The notes under the pieces: model-generated
What the model saw: only the letters and a program-made list of their open reading frames with translations
Database searches by the model: none
What the model was told of the DNA's origin: nothing
Shown here: positions 19,952-30,461 of the stretch, piece after piece
How the letters are laid out: each line of letters begins with the position of its first letter
Numbering within the stretch: the first letter of the stretch is position 1
Source of the DNA: Sphingorhabdus sp.
Lineage (GTDB): Bacteria; Pseudomonadota; Alphaproteobacteria; Sphingomonadales; Sphingomonadaceae
Reading direction: 5' to 3'
Assembly: GCF_023910635.1 (NCBI RefSeq)
Contig: NZ_JAAVVZ010000005.1
Span: forward strand, 1-64,000
DNA: 64,000 nt
Program-made: the position numbers and the translations under genes

Positions 19952-21553
19952 CTATGCAGCCTGGCCAAATTGATTCATCGTATTGTCTTTGCCGCCTGCC
20001 TTCAGCGCAGCTTCACCGGCAAAATATTCCTTATGGTCATCACCAATGTCGGAACCCGACATATTCTGGTGCTTGACGCAGGCGATGCCCTGACGGATTT
20101 CCTTGCGTTGGACACCCGCGACATAGCCTAGCATGCCCATTTCGCCGAAATAGTCCTTCGCCAAATTATCGGTGCTGAGTGCCGCTGTATGGTATGTTGG
20201 CAGCGTGATGAGGTGGTGGAAAATGCCTGCGCGCTTTGCAGAATCGCGCTGGAAGTTCTGGATGCGGACATCCGCTTCAATGCCCAATGGTGTCTCGTCG
20301 AAGCTTGCACTCATGAGGTTTGCGCGTTCGTAGGCCGAGACGTCGCGACCTTCGGCAGACCAAGCATCAAACACTTGCTGACGGAAATTCAGAGTCCAGT
20401 TGAAGCTTGGCGAGTTGTTGTAAGCCAGCTTTGCATTGGGAACGACCTCACGGATACGATCAACCATTCCGGCAATCTGTTCGATGTGCGGCTTTTCCGT
20501 TTCGATCCAAATGAGGTCGGCACCGTTCTGAAGCGAAGTAATGCAATCCAACACGCAACGATCTTCGCCAGTTCCTGGGCGGAACTGAAACAGGTTTGAT
20601 GGCAAACGCTTTGGACGCAGCAATTTTCCGTTGCGGTTCAAAATGACGTCGCCATTTTGCGCCGTGGCGGGGTCAATTTCTTCACAATCAAGGAAGCTGT
20701 TGTACAAATCGCCCAAGTCGCCAGCAGCGGTTGAAACGGCGATCTGCTTGGTCAGGCCAGCGCCAAGCGAGTCGGTGCGTGCAACGATAATGCCGTCGGG
20801 GACGCCAAGTTCAAGGAAGGCATAACGGCATGCGCGGATTTTCTGCAGGAAATCCTCATGCGGCACAGTAACTTTTCCGTCTTGGTGGCCGCACTGCTTT
20901 TCGTCCGACACCTGATTTTCGATCTGAAGCGCGCAGGCACCCGCCTCAATCATCTTCTTTGCGAGCAAGTAAGTGGCTTCTGCGTTGCCAAAACCCGCAT
21001 CAATGTCCGCAATTATCGGCACGACATGTGTTTCATGGTTTTCGATCTTATCCATGATAGCGGCGACGCGCGCTGTGTCCTTTTGTCCACGCGCATCGTC
21101 GAGGTCGCGGAAGAGGATGTTGAGCTCGCGGCTGTCGGCTTGGCGCAAGAATGTATAGAGTTCTTCGATGAGCGCCGGAACGCTTGTCTTTTCATGCATA
21201 GACTGGTCGGGCAGGGGGCCAAATTCACTGCGCAATGCGGCAATCATCCAACCTGACAGATACAGATACCGCTTCTTGGTGGTGCCAAAATGCTTCTTGA
21301 TAGAGATCATCTTTTGCTGCGCGATGAATCCGTGCCAGCAACCCAGTGACTGCGTATATTGCGCGGGGTCGGCATCATAAGCAGCCATGTCTTCGCGCAT
21401 GATCTTGGCGGTATAGCGGGCGATATCGAGGCCAGTCTGGAAACGGTTTTGCAACTGCATACGCGCGACAGATTCGGCGCTGATGGAATCCCACGTTCCT
21501 TCATGCGCGGCAATTTGGGCGCTGTTTGTGGCTATCAGTGTCTGATATGACAT
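19952..21553 (-). CDS. aceA: Isocitrate lyase
   Basis: Isocitrate lyase cleaves isocitrate to glyoxylate and succinate, the first step of the glyoxylate bypass used on acetate and fatty acids. The 533-aa product is the long bacterial form: it has SGWMIAALRSEFGPLPDQS, PIIADIDAGFGNAEATY, the active-site loop DEKQCGHQDGKVTVPHED with the catalytic cysteine (KQCGH, as in the Pseudomonas-type enzyme, in place of KKCGH), and LAYNNSPSFNW. No malate synthase gene is in the window. It is divergent from the XRE-type regulator at 21701. Confidence 0.95.
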   Translation of the reverse strand: MSYQTLIATNSAQIAAHEGTWDSISAESVARMQLQNRFQTGLDIARYTAKIMREDMAAYDADPAQYTQSLGCWHGFIAQQKMISIKKHFGTTKKRYLYLSGWMIAALRSEFGPLPDQSMHEKTSVPALIEELYTFLRQADSRELNILFRDLDDARGQKDTARVAAIMDKIENHETHVVPIIADIDAGFGNAEATYLLAKKMIEAGACALQIENQVSDEKQCGHQDGKVTVPHEDFLQKIRACRYAFLELGVPDGIIVARTDSLGAGLTKQIAVSTAAGDLGDLYNSFLDCEEIDPATAQNGDVILNRNGKLLRPKRLPSNLFQFRPGTGEDRCVLDCITSLQNGADLIWIETEKPHIEQIAGMVDRIREVVPNAKLAYNNSPSFNWTLNFRQQVFDAWSAEGRDVSAYERANLMSASFDETPLGIEADVRIQNFQRDSAKRAGIFHHLITLPTYHTAALSTDNLAKDYFGEMGMLGYVAGVQRKEIRQGIACVKHQNMSGSDIGDDHKEYFAGEAALKAGGKDNTMNQFGQAA

Positions 21554-21623
21554 TTTCTATTCCTTCGGTCGCGGGGTCTATTCCGCAGTTCTCTGCCATT
21601 TCAGCAGAAAAGCCGAGTCAATT

Positions 21624-21682
21624 TTGTAATATTTGTTGTGTTATCGTCGTAGAACCTTATCATTTATTTGTAATGTTGTAAT
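21624..21682. promoter_or_regulatory. Candidate operator repeats between aceA and its divergent regulator
   Basis: The 147-base intergenic region contains three copies of TTGTAAT, at 21624-21630, 21668-21674 and 21676-21682; the last two form a tandem repeat with an 8-base period, TTGTAATGTTGTAATG. The region is AT-rich compared with its surroundings. I infer binding sites for the adjacent regulator; no binding data can be derived from the sequence. Confidence 0.45.
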
Positions 21683-21700
21683 GTTATTGACAAGGGTGCG

Positions 21701-23116
21701 ATGGCTGAAGAAAAACTATTTGCAGGACATGCCGTGCGAAGAATTCGCCGCGCTTATGGTCTGACCCAAGGGGCAATGGCGGATACGCTCGCGATTTCGC
21801 CGTCCTATCTCAACCTGATTGAACGCAATCAACGGCCGTTGACCGCGACCTTGTTATTGAAACTGGCGCAGTCTTATGACTTCGACCCCCGCACATTGAC
21901 GGGTGCAACGCCGGGTGGCGGTGTTGATGCTATCCGGCGTCGGCTAAGCGATCCGATGTTTGCTGACCTCGCCGTTGATCGGGCGCAGGTCGAAGAATGG
22001 ATTGCCGCAAGCCCGGATGCGGCCGAGGCGTTTGCGCGGGCGTTTGACCGTCTTTCGGGCGGCTCCCACGGCGGGGCTAGCGCAGCAGCGGGCGGCGCAC
22101 AGATTGAGCCTGAAGCGATTGCATCGGCGCGACGCGAAATTGAACGCTGGCGCAACCATTTCGCCGATTTGGACTCTCAAGCAGAGACCCTCGCTGACGA
22201 ACTGCGGCTCGCCAATGCGGACCTGTATGGCGCGATTACCGAACGGCTGCGCGTAAAGCATCAGCTTTCCATACGCATTTTGCCGTTTGACGTAATGCCA
22301 GACCGGCTCCGCCGCCTCGACCTGCACGCACGGCAGCTGCAATTGTCAGAGCTGCTTGACCCCGCCAGCCGCACCTTTGCCGCTGCGTTGCAGCTCGGCA
22401 ATCTGGAGGCAAGGGCGGAGATTGACGCGCTTGTCGCCGGAGCATCCTTCACCGAACGGGCCGCCGAACGGCTCTATCGTCGCCATTTAAGCAGCTATTT
22501 TGCTGCCGCTGTGATGATGCCTTATGCGCGGTTCCTCCGCGCTTGCGAAGCGACAGGTTATGACATCATGCTTTTGCAGCGGCGCTTTGGCGCAGGCTTT
22601 GAACAGATCGCACACCGTCTGACCACATTGCAGCGTGTGGGCCAACGCGGCTTGCCGTTTTTCATGCTGCGCATTGATAAAGCAGGGCAAAGCAGCAAAC
22701 GCTACGCTGGTGCAAGCGCATCGCCATTGGTGGCGACCGACCGGCGTTGTCCTTTATGGCATGTGCATAATGTGTTTGCGCGGCCCGGGACGCTCATGCC
22801 GCATCTGGTGGAGTTAGAAGACGGCAGTCGTTGGTTCACTTTGTCGCGTACCGTGCACCCGCAAACTGCGGTGAGTGGCAGTGTGGAGGCAGAGTTTGCG
22901 ATTTGCCTTGGCGTGGACGCAAAGCTCGCCGCGCCATTGGCCGCCGCGCGCGGCATGGACCTTAAAAATGGAGTGGCGACGGCGATTGGCCTTGGTTGTT
23001 CCGCGTGCACGCGGCCGGAATGTTCTCAAAGAAGTGCGCCGCCTGCTGGCCGGGTGCTGGTATTCAATGAACGCGAACGCGGTATGTCGCCTTTTACCTT
23101 TGACCAAATTGCCTGA
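21701..23116 (+). CDS. XRE/RamB-type short-chain acyl regulator (HTH plus IrrE-like and DUF2083 domains)
   Basis: The 471-aa product begins with a helix-turn-helix domain (RRIRRAYGLTQGAMADTLAISPSYLNLIERNQRPLT spans residues 13-48). A middle IrrE-like region (ERAAERLYRRHLSSYFAAAVMMPYARFL) lacks an obvious HExxH zinc motif, and the C-terminal DUF2083-type domain has CPLWHVHNVFARPG and a cysteine cluster in GCSACTRPECSQR. This is the architecture of RamB of actinobacteria and the ScfR regulators of short-chain acid metabolism. Its divergent placement next to aceA supports control of the glyoxylate pathway. Confidence 0.85.
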   Translation: MAEEKLFAGHAVRRIRRAYGLTQGAMADTLAISPSYLNLIERNQRPLTATLLLKLAQSYDFDPRTLTGATPGGGVDAIRRRLSDPMFADLAVDRAQVEEWIAASPDAAEAFARAFDRLSGGSHGGASAAAGGAQIEPEAIASARREIERWRNHFADLDSQAETLADELRLANADLYGAITERLRVKHQLSIRILPFDVMPDRLRRLDLHARQLQLSELLDPASRTFAAALQLGNLEARAEIDALVAGASFTERAAERLYRRHLSSYFAAAVMMPYARFLRACEATGYDIMLLQRRFGAGFEQIAHRLTTLQRVGQRGLPFFMLRIDKAGQSSKRYAGASASPLVATDRRCPLWHVHNVFARPGTLMPHLVELEDGSRWFTLSRTVHPQTAVSGSVEAEFAICLGVDAKLAAPLAAARGMDLKNGVATAIGLGCSACTRPECSQRSAPPAGRVLVFNERERGMSPFTFDQIA

Positions 23117-23150
23117 AGGCCCCAATGGCGGGCAGCCCCCAATGGCGGGC

Positions 23151-23495
23151 TTAGTTCAGCGCGAGCAACTCTGCTGGATCAATGCCTGCGCGCTGCATTT
23201 GCGCCTTTACGTCGGGCCAAACATTCTGAACGAAATTTTGGCGCTCAAAACTCCGCAGCTTTGCAATGGCGCCGCGGGCTACAAACAGACCAACGCCACG
23301 TTTAACATCGACCAGGCCGCTGTCCTGAAATAATTGATAGGCCTTGGCCACGGTCAGCGGATTTGCGCCCTGAACTGCTGCAAATGCACGCACGGAGGGA
23401 AGCATTTGCCCCTCTTTATAATCGCCGTCGAGGATCGCCGCAGCGATCACGTCACGTAATTTTAGATAAACGGGTTTTGCATCATTTCTCATCAC
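23151..23495 (-). CDS. GntR-family transcriptional regulator (YtrA-type)
   Basis: The 114-aa product is a winged helix-turn-helix of the GntR family (PVYLKLRDVIAAAILDG, LPSVRAFAAVQGANPLTVAKAYQLFQDSGLVDVKRG) with only a short C-terminal tail, which is the YtrA arrangement lacking a full effector domain. YtrA-type regulators often control nearby transporters. No transporter partner sits in the same operon; the nearest gene downstream is convergent. Confidence 0.85.
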   Translation of the reverse strand: MMRNDAKPVYLKLRDVIAAAILDGDYKEGQMLPSVRAFAAVQGANPLTVAKAYQLFQDSGLVDVKRGVGLFVARGAIAKLRSFERQNFVQNVWPDVKAQMQRAGIDPAELLALN

Positions 23496-23534
23496 ATGCT
23501 TACTGCCATAATACAGTATGGCGCGTCAAGCATG

Positions 23535-23558
23535 GGTGGATTTAATAGGTCCTGACCC
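23535..23558. repeat. Half copy of the MITE-like element end
   Basis: GGTGGATTTAATAGGTCCTGACCC resembles the right end of the MITE at 17061, with GTGG changed to ATAGG and no left partner nearby. It lies between the gntR promoter and the end of the nitroreductase gene, and is flanked by TT in place of TA. Confidence 0.6.
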
Positions 23559-23564
23559 TTGTAG

Positions 23565-24134
23565 TCATGGCCATTGACGGATGATGTCGCTTGGCACGGG
23601 GCGTGGGCGTTCTTCCAAGCCAAGCGCCGGGGTGCCGATGAAGAACATGCCCGCTATCCGCTCCTCGCCCTGACAAATGGCGGCGTGAACCACAGGGTCG
23701 TAGCTTGTCCATCCTGTAATCCAGCTACCGACAAAACCGTGCGCATGTGCCGCATGCAGTAAATTCATACCCACCGCGCCCACGCTCATCTGCTGCTCCC
23801 ACAGCGGAATTTTATGGCTTGGTTGCGGTGCAAATATCAGCATGATGAGCGTTGGGGCCATGTAGGCAGACGCAATAGCCGCTTCAATTTGCACCGGGCG
23901 AGCGTCCGGGTTCGCGGCGCAGAATGCTGCTTTCAACAAGTCCGCAAAGGCCGAGCGGTCGGTGATCTCGACAAAACGCCACGGGAATAATTTCCCATGA
24001 TCGGGGGTACGCATCGCCGTTTGAAGTATTCGGTCAAGCTTCCCGCCGTCGGGGCCGGGAGCGACCATATCGCGTGGTTTGCCAGAACGGCGGGTTTCCA
24101 GATAGGCGGTGACAGAGGAAAGAACATTGAACAT
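23565..24134 (-). CDS. Nitroreductase family protein
   Basis: The 189-aa product has the FMN-binding opening ETRRSGKPRDMVAPGP, HGKLFPWRFVEI, and the C-terminal GSWITGWTSYDPVV and IGTPALGLEERPRP segments of the nitroreductase fold. These are dimeric FMN enzymes reducing nitro compounds, quinones or flavins; the substrate is unknown. I start at ATG 24134 (MFNVLSS) because the family begins about there. Confidence 0.85.
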   Translation of the reverse strand: MFNVLSSVTAYLETRRSGKPRDMVAPGPDGGKLDRILQTAMRTPDHGKLFPWRFVEITDRSAFADLLKAAFCAANPDARPVQIEAAIASAYMAPTLIMLIFAPQPSHKIPLWEQQMSVGAVGMNLLHAAHAHGFVGSWITGWTSYDPVVHAAICQGEERIAGMFFIGTPALGLEERPRPVPSDIIRQWP

Positions 24135-24266
24135 GACACTCCCTTCGACGAAATTCGACCCTTCCGGCAATAAAATTCTTCACACACGCAATTTTTTCGG
24201 TAGGTTCCTGGGCAATCGTCCCATTCAACGGGATTTTAAACAAAACAAAGATGAGGGGTTCGCTCG

Positions 24267-26033
24267 ATGGCGACATCATATGCGCAAGATGGAGATGCAG
24301 CAGGGACATTCCTTGGACATCCCAAAGGTCTTTTTGTATTATTCTTTGCTGAGATGTGGGAGCGTTTTTCCTATTACGGGATGCGCGCGCTGCTGATTTT
24401 CTATCTGACCAAACACTGGTTGTTTTCGGATGAAGATTCCGGTTTCATATACGGCGCCTATACGGCATTGGTTTATATTACGCCCGTTCTTGGCGGGTAT
24501 TTAGCGGATCGCTATCTTGGGCAGCGAAAGGCCGTCACCTATGGCGCTGTTCTGTTGACCTTTGGCCACTTCCTCATGGGATTTGAAGGTTCCGGGGGCC
24601 AGGATGCAGCTTCGCTGAACATCTTCTGGCTCGCATTGGCATTTATCATCGTCGGTTCGGGCTTTTTGAAGGCCAATATCTCAGTGATCGTCGGGCAGCT
24701 ATATTCTCGCACCGATGTGCGCCGTGACGGTGCCTATACCATTTTCTATATGGGCATTAACCTCGGCGCTGCGCTTGGAGCGCTGCTCTGCGGCTATCTG
24801 GGTGAAACCTATGGCTGGTCTTATGGCTTTGGCGCGGCGGGCGTGGGTATGCTGCTTGGCCTTATAGTTTTTGTTGTATTCAAACCATTGCTGCTTGGTC
24901 GCGGTGAGCCGATAAACCCTGAAGCGTTGAACAAGACGGTTTTGGGCATCAAACTTGAATGGCTGCTGTATCTTGTTGGCCTTGTGGCTGTCGTCATTTG
25001 CTGGTGGTTGGTGCAAAACCAAAGCGTTGTTGGCACATTGCTTGGCATCGCTGGAACGATCTTGATCTTGTACGTAATAGGCATTGCGACCTTCAAATTT
25101 GTTTATGGCTCTTTTTCCGCCGCACCGCAGCTGCCGTTGATGCTTTTTGGCCTTGGCGGTGTCATCTCAATTGTGGCTTTTGTCGGAATGTTTTTCGAAG
25201 CATTTTCGGATTTAGTGGCGCAAAATGTTGCACTCGCAGGTTTTGGACTGTCGTTGCTTGTTGTCATCTGGCAATGTATTGGCAAACCAAATCATGACCG
25301 GGACCGCATTTTTGCGGCGATGTTCTTGATTATCGGTTCGATCCTGTTCTGGGCGTTGTTTGAACAGGCCGGTTCTTCGTTAAACCTGTTTACCGACCGC
25401 CATGTGGACCGTGCGGGCGTTCCGGCGTCGGTGTTCCAATCCTTAAACGCCATCTATATCGTTATGCTGGCTCCCTTGTTTGCATGGCTATGGACATCGC
25501 TTGGTCGCAAGGGGCTTGAGCCGTCGGCTGCGGCAAAATTCGGCCTTGGTATTGTGCAGCTCGGCATTGGTTTTCTCGTCCTTGTGGCTGGTTCGGCTGC
25601 GGCAGGCGCGGACAGCATGGTTCCGGTGCTGTTCATCTTCCTGATCTATTTGTTCCACACGACTGGCGAATTGTGCCTGTCGCCAGTTGGCCTCAGCGCG
25701 ATGAACCGGCTTGCGCCTGCACATCTTGCATCGTTAATCATGGGAACATGGTTTTTTGCATCAGCAACTGGGAACTTTGTCGCAGGCTTGATTGCTTCGG
25801 CAACGGGATCAGAAGCGGCATCCGGCGACGGCGCGGGACGTGAAGTCGTCATGGCCGTGTATAGCCAGATTGGCTGGATTGCGATTGGCGTCGGCGTAGC
25901 CGTTGTCGTCATCTCGCCGCTTATCAAAAAACTGATGCACCTCGACACCTTGCGTGACGATGGGCCTTTGGAAGGCCAGGCTGAGGCAGGTGAACCTGCC
26001 GCCGCTGGCATTCACCCAACAAACCGGAGTTAA
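24267..26033 (+). CDS. POT-family proton-dependent oligopeptide transporter
   Basis: This 588-aa inner-membrane protein imports di- and tripeptides with protons. It shows the PTR2 features: FFAEMWERFSYYGMRALLIFYLT containing the ExxER-type motif, GGYLADRYLGQRKAV, YMGINLGAALGALLCGYLGE in the FYxxINxG position, and about 14 hydrophobic helices. It lies 3 bases before a secreted amidohydrolase gene and heads a three-gene set, suggesting coupled periplasmic hydrolysis and uptake of peptides or amides. Confidence 0.92.
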   Translation: MATSYAQDGDAAGTFLGHPKGLFVLFFAEMWERFSYYGMRALLIFYLTKHWLFSDEDSGFIYGAYTALVYITPVLGGYLADRYLGQRKAVTYGAVLLTFGHFLMGFEGSGGQDAASLNIFWLALAFIIVGSGFLKANISVIVGQLYSRTDVRRDGAYTIFYMGINLGAALGALLCGYLGETYGWSYGFGAAGVGMLLGLIVFVVFKPLLLGRGEPINPEALNKTVLGIKLEWLLYLVGLVAVVICWWLVQNQSVVGTLLGIAGTILILYVIGIATFKFVYGSFSAAPQLPLMLFGLGGVISIVAFVGMFFEAFSDLVAQNVALAGFGLSLLVVIWQCIGKPNHDRDRIFAAMFLIIGSILFWALFEQAGSSLNLFTDRHVDRAGVPASVFQSLNAIYIVMLAPLFAWLWTSLGRKGLEPSAAAKFGLGIVQLGIGFLVLVAGSAAAGADSMVPVLFIFLIYLFHTTGELCLSPVGLSAMNRLAPAHLASLIMGTWFFASATGNFVAGLIASATGSEAASGDGAGREVVMAVYSQIGWIAIGVGVAVVVISPLIKKLMHLDTLRDDGPLEGQAEAGEPAAAGIHPTNRS

Positions 26034-26036
26034 ATA

Positions 26037-27440
26037 ATGGCAATCTCGAATACATTGCGCAGCGCATATTTGGTGCTGCCACTGGCCCTGATGGCGTGTT
26101 CCAACGCCGAAGGTCCAAAGACCGCGTCGGCCACACCGGCGTCGAAGCCTGCGGAAAAGGCACCAACGCCGTTTCCATCCACCTATAAGGCCTATCCCGG
26201 TGTCGCGACGGCCATTCGTAATGTCACTGTATATGACGGCGAAGGTGGCAAGATCGACAATGGTGTGGTGTTTATGACCGGCGGCAAGATTAGCAGCGTT
26301 GGCGGTCCGGATACGGCTATTCCGGCGGGCGTGAATGTGGTCGATGGTACCGGCAAATTTGTGACGCCGGGCATCATCGATATTCACTCTCATTTGGGTG
26401 ACTATCCATCGCCATCGGTTGAGGCGCATAGCGACGGCAATGAAGCCACATCGCCCACCACGCCCGAAGTGTGGGCCGAACATAGCGTATGGCCGCAAGA
26501 CCCTGGTTTCAGCCGTGCGCTCGCCAATGGCGGCGTGACGGCGTTGCAGGTATTGCCGGGTTCGGCAAACCTGATGGGCGGCCGGTCAGTCGTCCTGAAA
26601 AACGTCTATGCCCGCACGGTGCAGGGCATGAAGTTTCCTGACGCGCCTTATGGTTTGAAAATGGCGTGCGGTGAAAATCCGAAGCGCGTTTACGGATCCA
26701 AAGGCCGTATGCCGTCAACACGCATGGGCAATATCGCCGTGAACCGTCAGACATGGATCAAGGCGCAGGAGTATAAGAAAAAGCGCGATAGCGGCAAAGA
26801 ATTTACCCGCGACCTCGGCATGGAAACATTGGCTGGCGTGCTGGATGGTGACATCTCGATCCAGAACCACTGCTACCGCGCCGATGAAATGGCGCTCGTC
26901 CTCGATATGGCCAAGGAATTTGGGTATAAGGTATCGACATTCCACCATGCGGTAGAAAGCTACAAAATCGCTGATCTGTTGCGCAACAATAAAGTCTGCT
27001 CGGCTGTTTGGGCTGATTGGTGGGGCTTCAAGATGGAGGCGTATGACGCCATTCCTGAAAACGCAGCCATCCTGCATAATGCAGGTGCTTGCGTCATCAT
27101 CCATTCCGATGATGAAAATCAGATTCAGCGTTTGAACCAAGAAGCGGCAAAGGCGCAAGCCGATGGCCGTCGCATGGGTTTCAACATTAGCGATGCCGAA
27201 GTCATCAAATGGCTGACCTACAACCCTGCCAAGGCGCTTGGTATTGATGCCAATACGGGCAGCTTAAGGGCTGGCAAAATGGCCGATGTTGTGTTGTGGA
27301 ACGGCAACCCGTTGAGCGTCTACGCCCGGCCAGACAAGGTCTGGATCGATGGTGCGTTGATGTTTGATGCGAGCAACCCCAAGATACGTCCAGTCAGCGA
27401 TTTTGAGCTTGGCCAACCCGGTGAAGGAGATGTGAAATGA
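26037..27440 (+). CDS. Lipoprotein amidohydrolase, metal-binding
   Basis: The 467-aa product has a lipoprotein signal with lipobox LMAC (cysteine at about residue 22) and a Pro/Ala linker. The amidohydrolase fold follows, with metal ligands visible: HSH in GIIDIHSHLGDY, a histidine in SIQNHCYRADEM, HH in STFHHAVESYK, and an aspartate in IIHSDDENQ. It ends with the usual small beta domain (GSLRAGKMADVVLWNGNP). The substrate could be a peptide, cyclic amide or related compound. It is between the POT transporter and a second amidohydrolase, overlapping the latter by 4 bases. Confidence 0.87.
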   Translation: MAISNTLRSAYLVLPLALMACSNAEGPKTASATPASKPAEKAPTPFPSTYKAYPGVATAIRNVTVYDGEGGKIDNGVVFMTGGKISSVGGPDTAIPAGVNVVDGTGKFVTPGIIDIHSHLGDYPSPSVEAHSDGNEATSPTTPEVWAEHSVWPQDPGFSRALANGGVTALQVLPGSANLMGGRSVVLKNVYARTVQGMKFPDAPYGLKMACGENPKRVYGSKGRMPSTRMGNIAVNRQTWIKAQEYKKKRDSGKEFTRDLGMETLAGVLDGDISIQNHCYRADEMALVLDMAKEFGYKVSTFHHAVESYKIADLLRNNKVCSAVWADWWGFKMEAYDAIPENAAILHNAGACVIIHSDDENQIQRLNQEAAKAQADGRRMGFNISDAEVIKWLTYNPAKALGIDANTGSLRAGKMADVVLWNGNPLSVYARPDKVWIDGALMFDASNPKIRPVSDFELGQPGEGDVK

Positions 27441-28729
27441 GGCATTTCCTGTATGCCGCCGCTGCTGTGGCAGCCTTTGCAACGCCTGTTGCCGCCGAAA
27501 CCATTGCCATCACGGGGGGGCGCGTCGTGGTCGGGGATGGCAGTGCGCCGATTGAAGGTGGCACTGTTGTTATCCGCGACGGTAAAATCGTGGCTGCTGG
27601 CGCGCGTGTCACCATACCAGCGGGCGCACGCCAAATTGACGCCACGGGCAAATGGGTGACACCAGGTGTATTTGCCGGTTTCACTCGGCTTGGCCTAGCC
27701 GAAGTGGACGCGGTCAACGGCACCAACGACAAAAGCGGCGGTAAAAGCGGTTTTTCCGCGGCTATCGATGTTGCGCCTGCCATTGATCCTTTTAGGTCGC
27801 CTTTTGCCGTCAACCGTGCGGCGGGTGTGACCCGCGCTGTGGTTGCACCAGAGGCTGCGGACAATATATTTGCAGGGCAGGGCGCGATTGCCGATCTGGG
27901 TGCGGATGGCAATCCGGTCACAAAAGCCCGTGCGTTCCAGTTTGCCGAGTTCGGTGAAGACGGAGCTGCGTCTGCGGGTGGAAGCCGAGCGGGAACGCAT
28001 CTGCACTTCCGCGCCATGCTGCGTGAGGCCCAAGATTATGCTGCTGGACGTGGCACATTTGATGACGATTTGTTGAAGGCTGAGGATGCCAAGGCGTTGT
28101 TGTCCGTCCTTCGCGGTGAAACCCGTTTGCTCATCCATGTTGAAGGCGCAAACGACATGCTTCGCCTGATGGAATTGAAACGGGAATTCCCAGCGATTAA
28201 AGTCGTGTTTGTGGGCGTGAGTGAAGGTTGGCGGGTCGCCCGCGAACTCGCACAGGCTGGCATTCCTGTCATTGCGTCCGCACTCAATGATTTGCCTTCA
28301 ACATTCGAAATGCTGGGTGCGACGCAAAGCAATATTGGCCGGATGAAAGATGCCGGGGTTCAGGTTGCCATTGGCATGATCAACGACCGGGATTCCCACC
28401 AATTGCGCTACACAACGCAATATGCCGGCAATATTGTGAGCCTTCAATATGTGCCTGGTGCGACGGGTCTGACCTGGGATGAGGCATTTGCTGCGATCAG
28501 CTCAGTTCCCGCAGAGATCATGGGCGTTGGCGACCTTCTTGGCAGCTTGAAAGCAGGTCGGGCGGCAGATGTCGTGGTCTGGGATGGCGACCCGCTTGAG
28601 CTCTCAAGTGCCGCTACGACGGTTATCATAGATGGAGTTGAGCAACCGCTCACCAATCGTCAGAATCGCCTGCGTGACCGTTATGCGCGTCCCACGGAAG
28701 GTGATTTGCCAAAGGCATATGATCGTTGA
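27437..28729 (+). CDS. Secreted amidohydrolase-like protein lacking the metal ligands
   Basis: The 430-aa product has a Sec signal peptide (MRHFLYAAAAVAAFATPVAA) and the same overall architecture as the preceding gene, including the final GSLKAGRAADVVVWDGDP domain. The metal-binding positions are altered: the HSH of the neighbour is replaced in WVTPGVFAGFTRLGLAEV, the NHC site becomes IHVEG, the HH site becomes VFVGVSEGW, and the final Asp region becomes IGMINDRDS. It is probably a non-catalytic or differently acting partner. ATGA overlap couples it to the upstream gene. Confidence 0.85.
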   Translation: MRHFLYAAAAVAAFATPVAAETIAITGGRVVVGDGSAPIEGGTVVIRDGKIVAAGARVTIPAGARQIDATGKWVTPGVFAGFTRLGLAEVDAVNGTNDKSGGKSGFSAAIDVAPAIDPFRSPFAVNRAAGVTRAVVAPEAADNIFAGQGAIADLGADGNPVTKARAFQFAEFGEDGAASAGGSRAGTHLHFRAMLREAQDYAAGRGTFDDDLLKAEDAKALLSVLRGETRLLIHVEGANDMLRLMELKREFPAIKVVFVGVSEGWRVARELAQAGIPVIASALNDLPSTFEMLGATQSNIGRMKDAGVQVAIGMINDRDSHQLRYTTQYAGNIVSLQYVPGATGLTWDEAFAAISSVPAEIMGVGDLLGSLKAGRAADVVVWDGDPLELSSAATTVIIDGVEQPLTNRQNRLRDRYARPTEGDLPKAYDR

Positions 28730-28779
28730 TTGTGTAACAGCATAACGGGCCGTTCTATCCGGGGTAAGGAGGTGGCGTT

Positions 28780-29457
28780 TTGGACGATTATCTAACATTG
28801 GCCGCCGCGAGCCTATTGTTCGTCGGTAGCCATTTTCTGATGTCGCATCCGTTGCGCGCCATACTTGTGCGTCGGCTCGGCGCGAACGGGTTTATGGCGG
28901 TCTATTCGGCCATATCGCTCATTACTTTTGTTTGGATGATTATCGCGTTCGGGCGCGCGCCCAAGGCCGATGGTCTTTGGCCTGTTGGCGATGTCGTCTG
29001 GATACTCGCGAGCGCGCTTACACTAATTGCGGCGGTGCTGTTTGCGGGCTCGTTCATCCGCAACCCGTCGCTTCCCGGTGTGCCCGACGCACTGGCCACA
29101 CAAATGCCCTCGGGGGTGTTTAAGGCGACACGGCATCCCATGATGTGGGGCTTTGCCTTATGGGGGGTGGGCCATATTCTCGTTGCACCACGCATTGACA
29201 ATTTCATCTTCGCAGGCAGTCTTGTCTTCTTGGCTTTGGTGGGTTCCAAGGCGCAGGAGATCAAAAAAAGTAAGCTGATGGGCGGTCAATGGGCAACGTG
29301 GCTACGCCGCACGCATTTCTTTGTCCGTCCCGCCGCATTGTTCCGTGTGGGCATCGGCCCATGGGTCGCAGGTACTTTGATCTGGGCCGTGGCGACATGG
29401 GCCCACCCTTATTGGGGCATCGCTGACGCTGGCCTGTTCCGCTGGATTGGCGGTTAA
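28780..29457 (+). CDS. NnrU family membrane protein
   Basis: The 225-aa product has six or so hydrophobic helices and NnrU features: FVGSHFLMSHPLRAILVRRLG at the start, FKATRHPMMWGFALWGVGHIL and GSKAQEIKKSKLMGGQWATW. NnrU proteins relate to the isoprenylcysteine methyltransferase fold; a role in nitric oxide metabolism is known only for some members. The start is TTG at 28780, decided by a strong ribosome binding site AAGGAGGTGG at 28766-28775 with proper spacing. Confidence 0.82.
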   Translation: MDDYLTLAAASLLFVGSHFLMSHPLRAILVRRLGANGFMAVYSAISLITFVWMIIAFGRAPKADGLWPVGDVVWILASALTLIAAVLFAGSFIRNPSLPGVPDALATQMPSGVFKATRHPMMWGFALWGVGHILVAPRIDNFIFAGSLVFLALVGSKAQEIKKSKLMGGQWATWLRRTHFFVRPAALFRVGIGPWVAGTLIWAVATWAHPYWGIADAGLFRWIGG

Positions 29458-29465
29458 TTCTCGGC

Positions 29466-30447
<982 letters not shown>

Positions 30448-30461
<14 letters not shown>

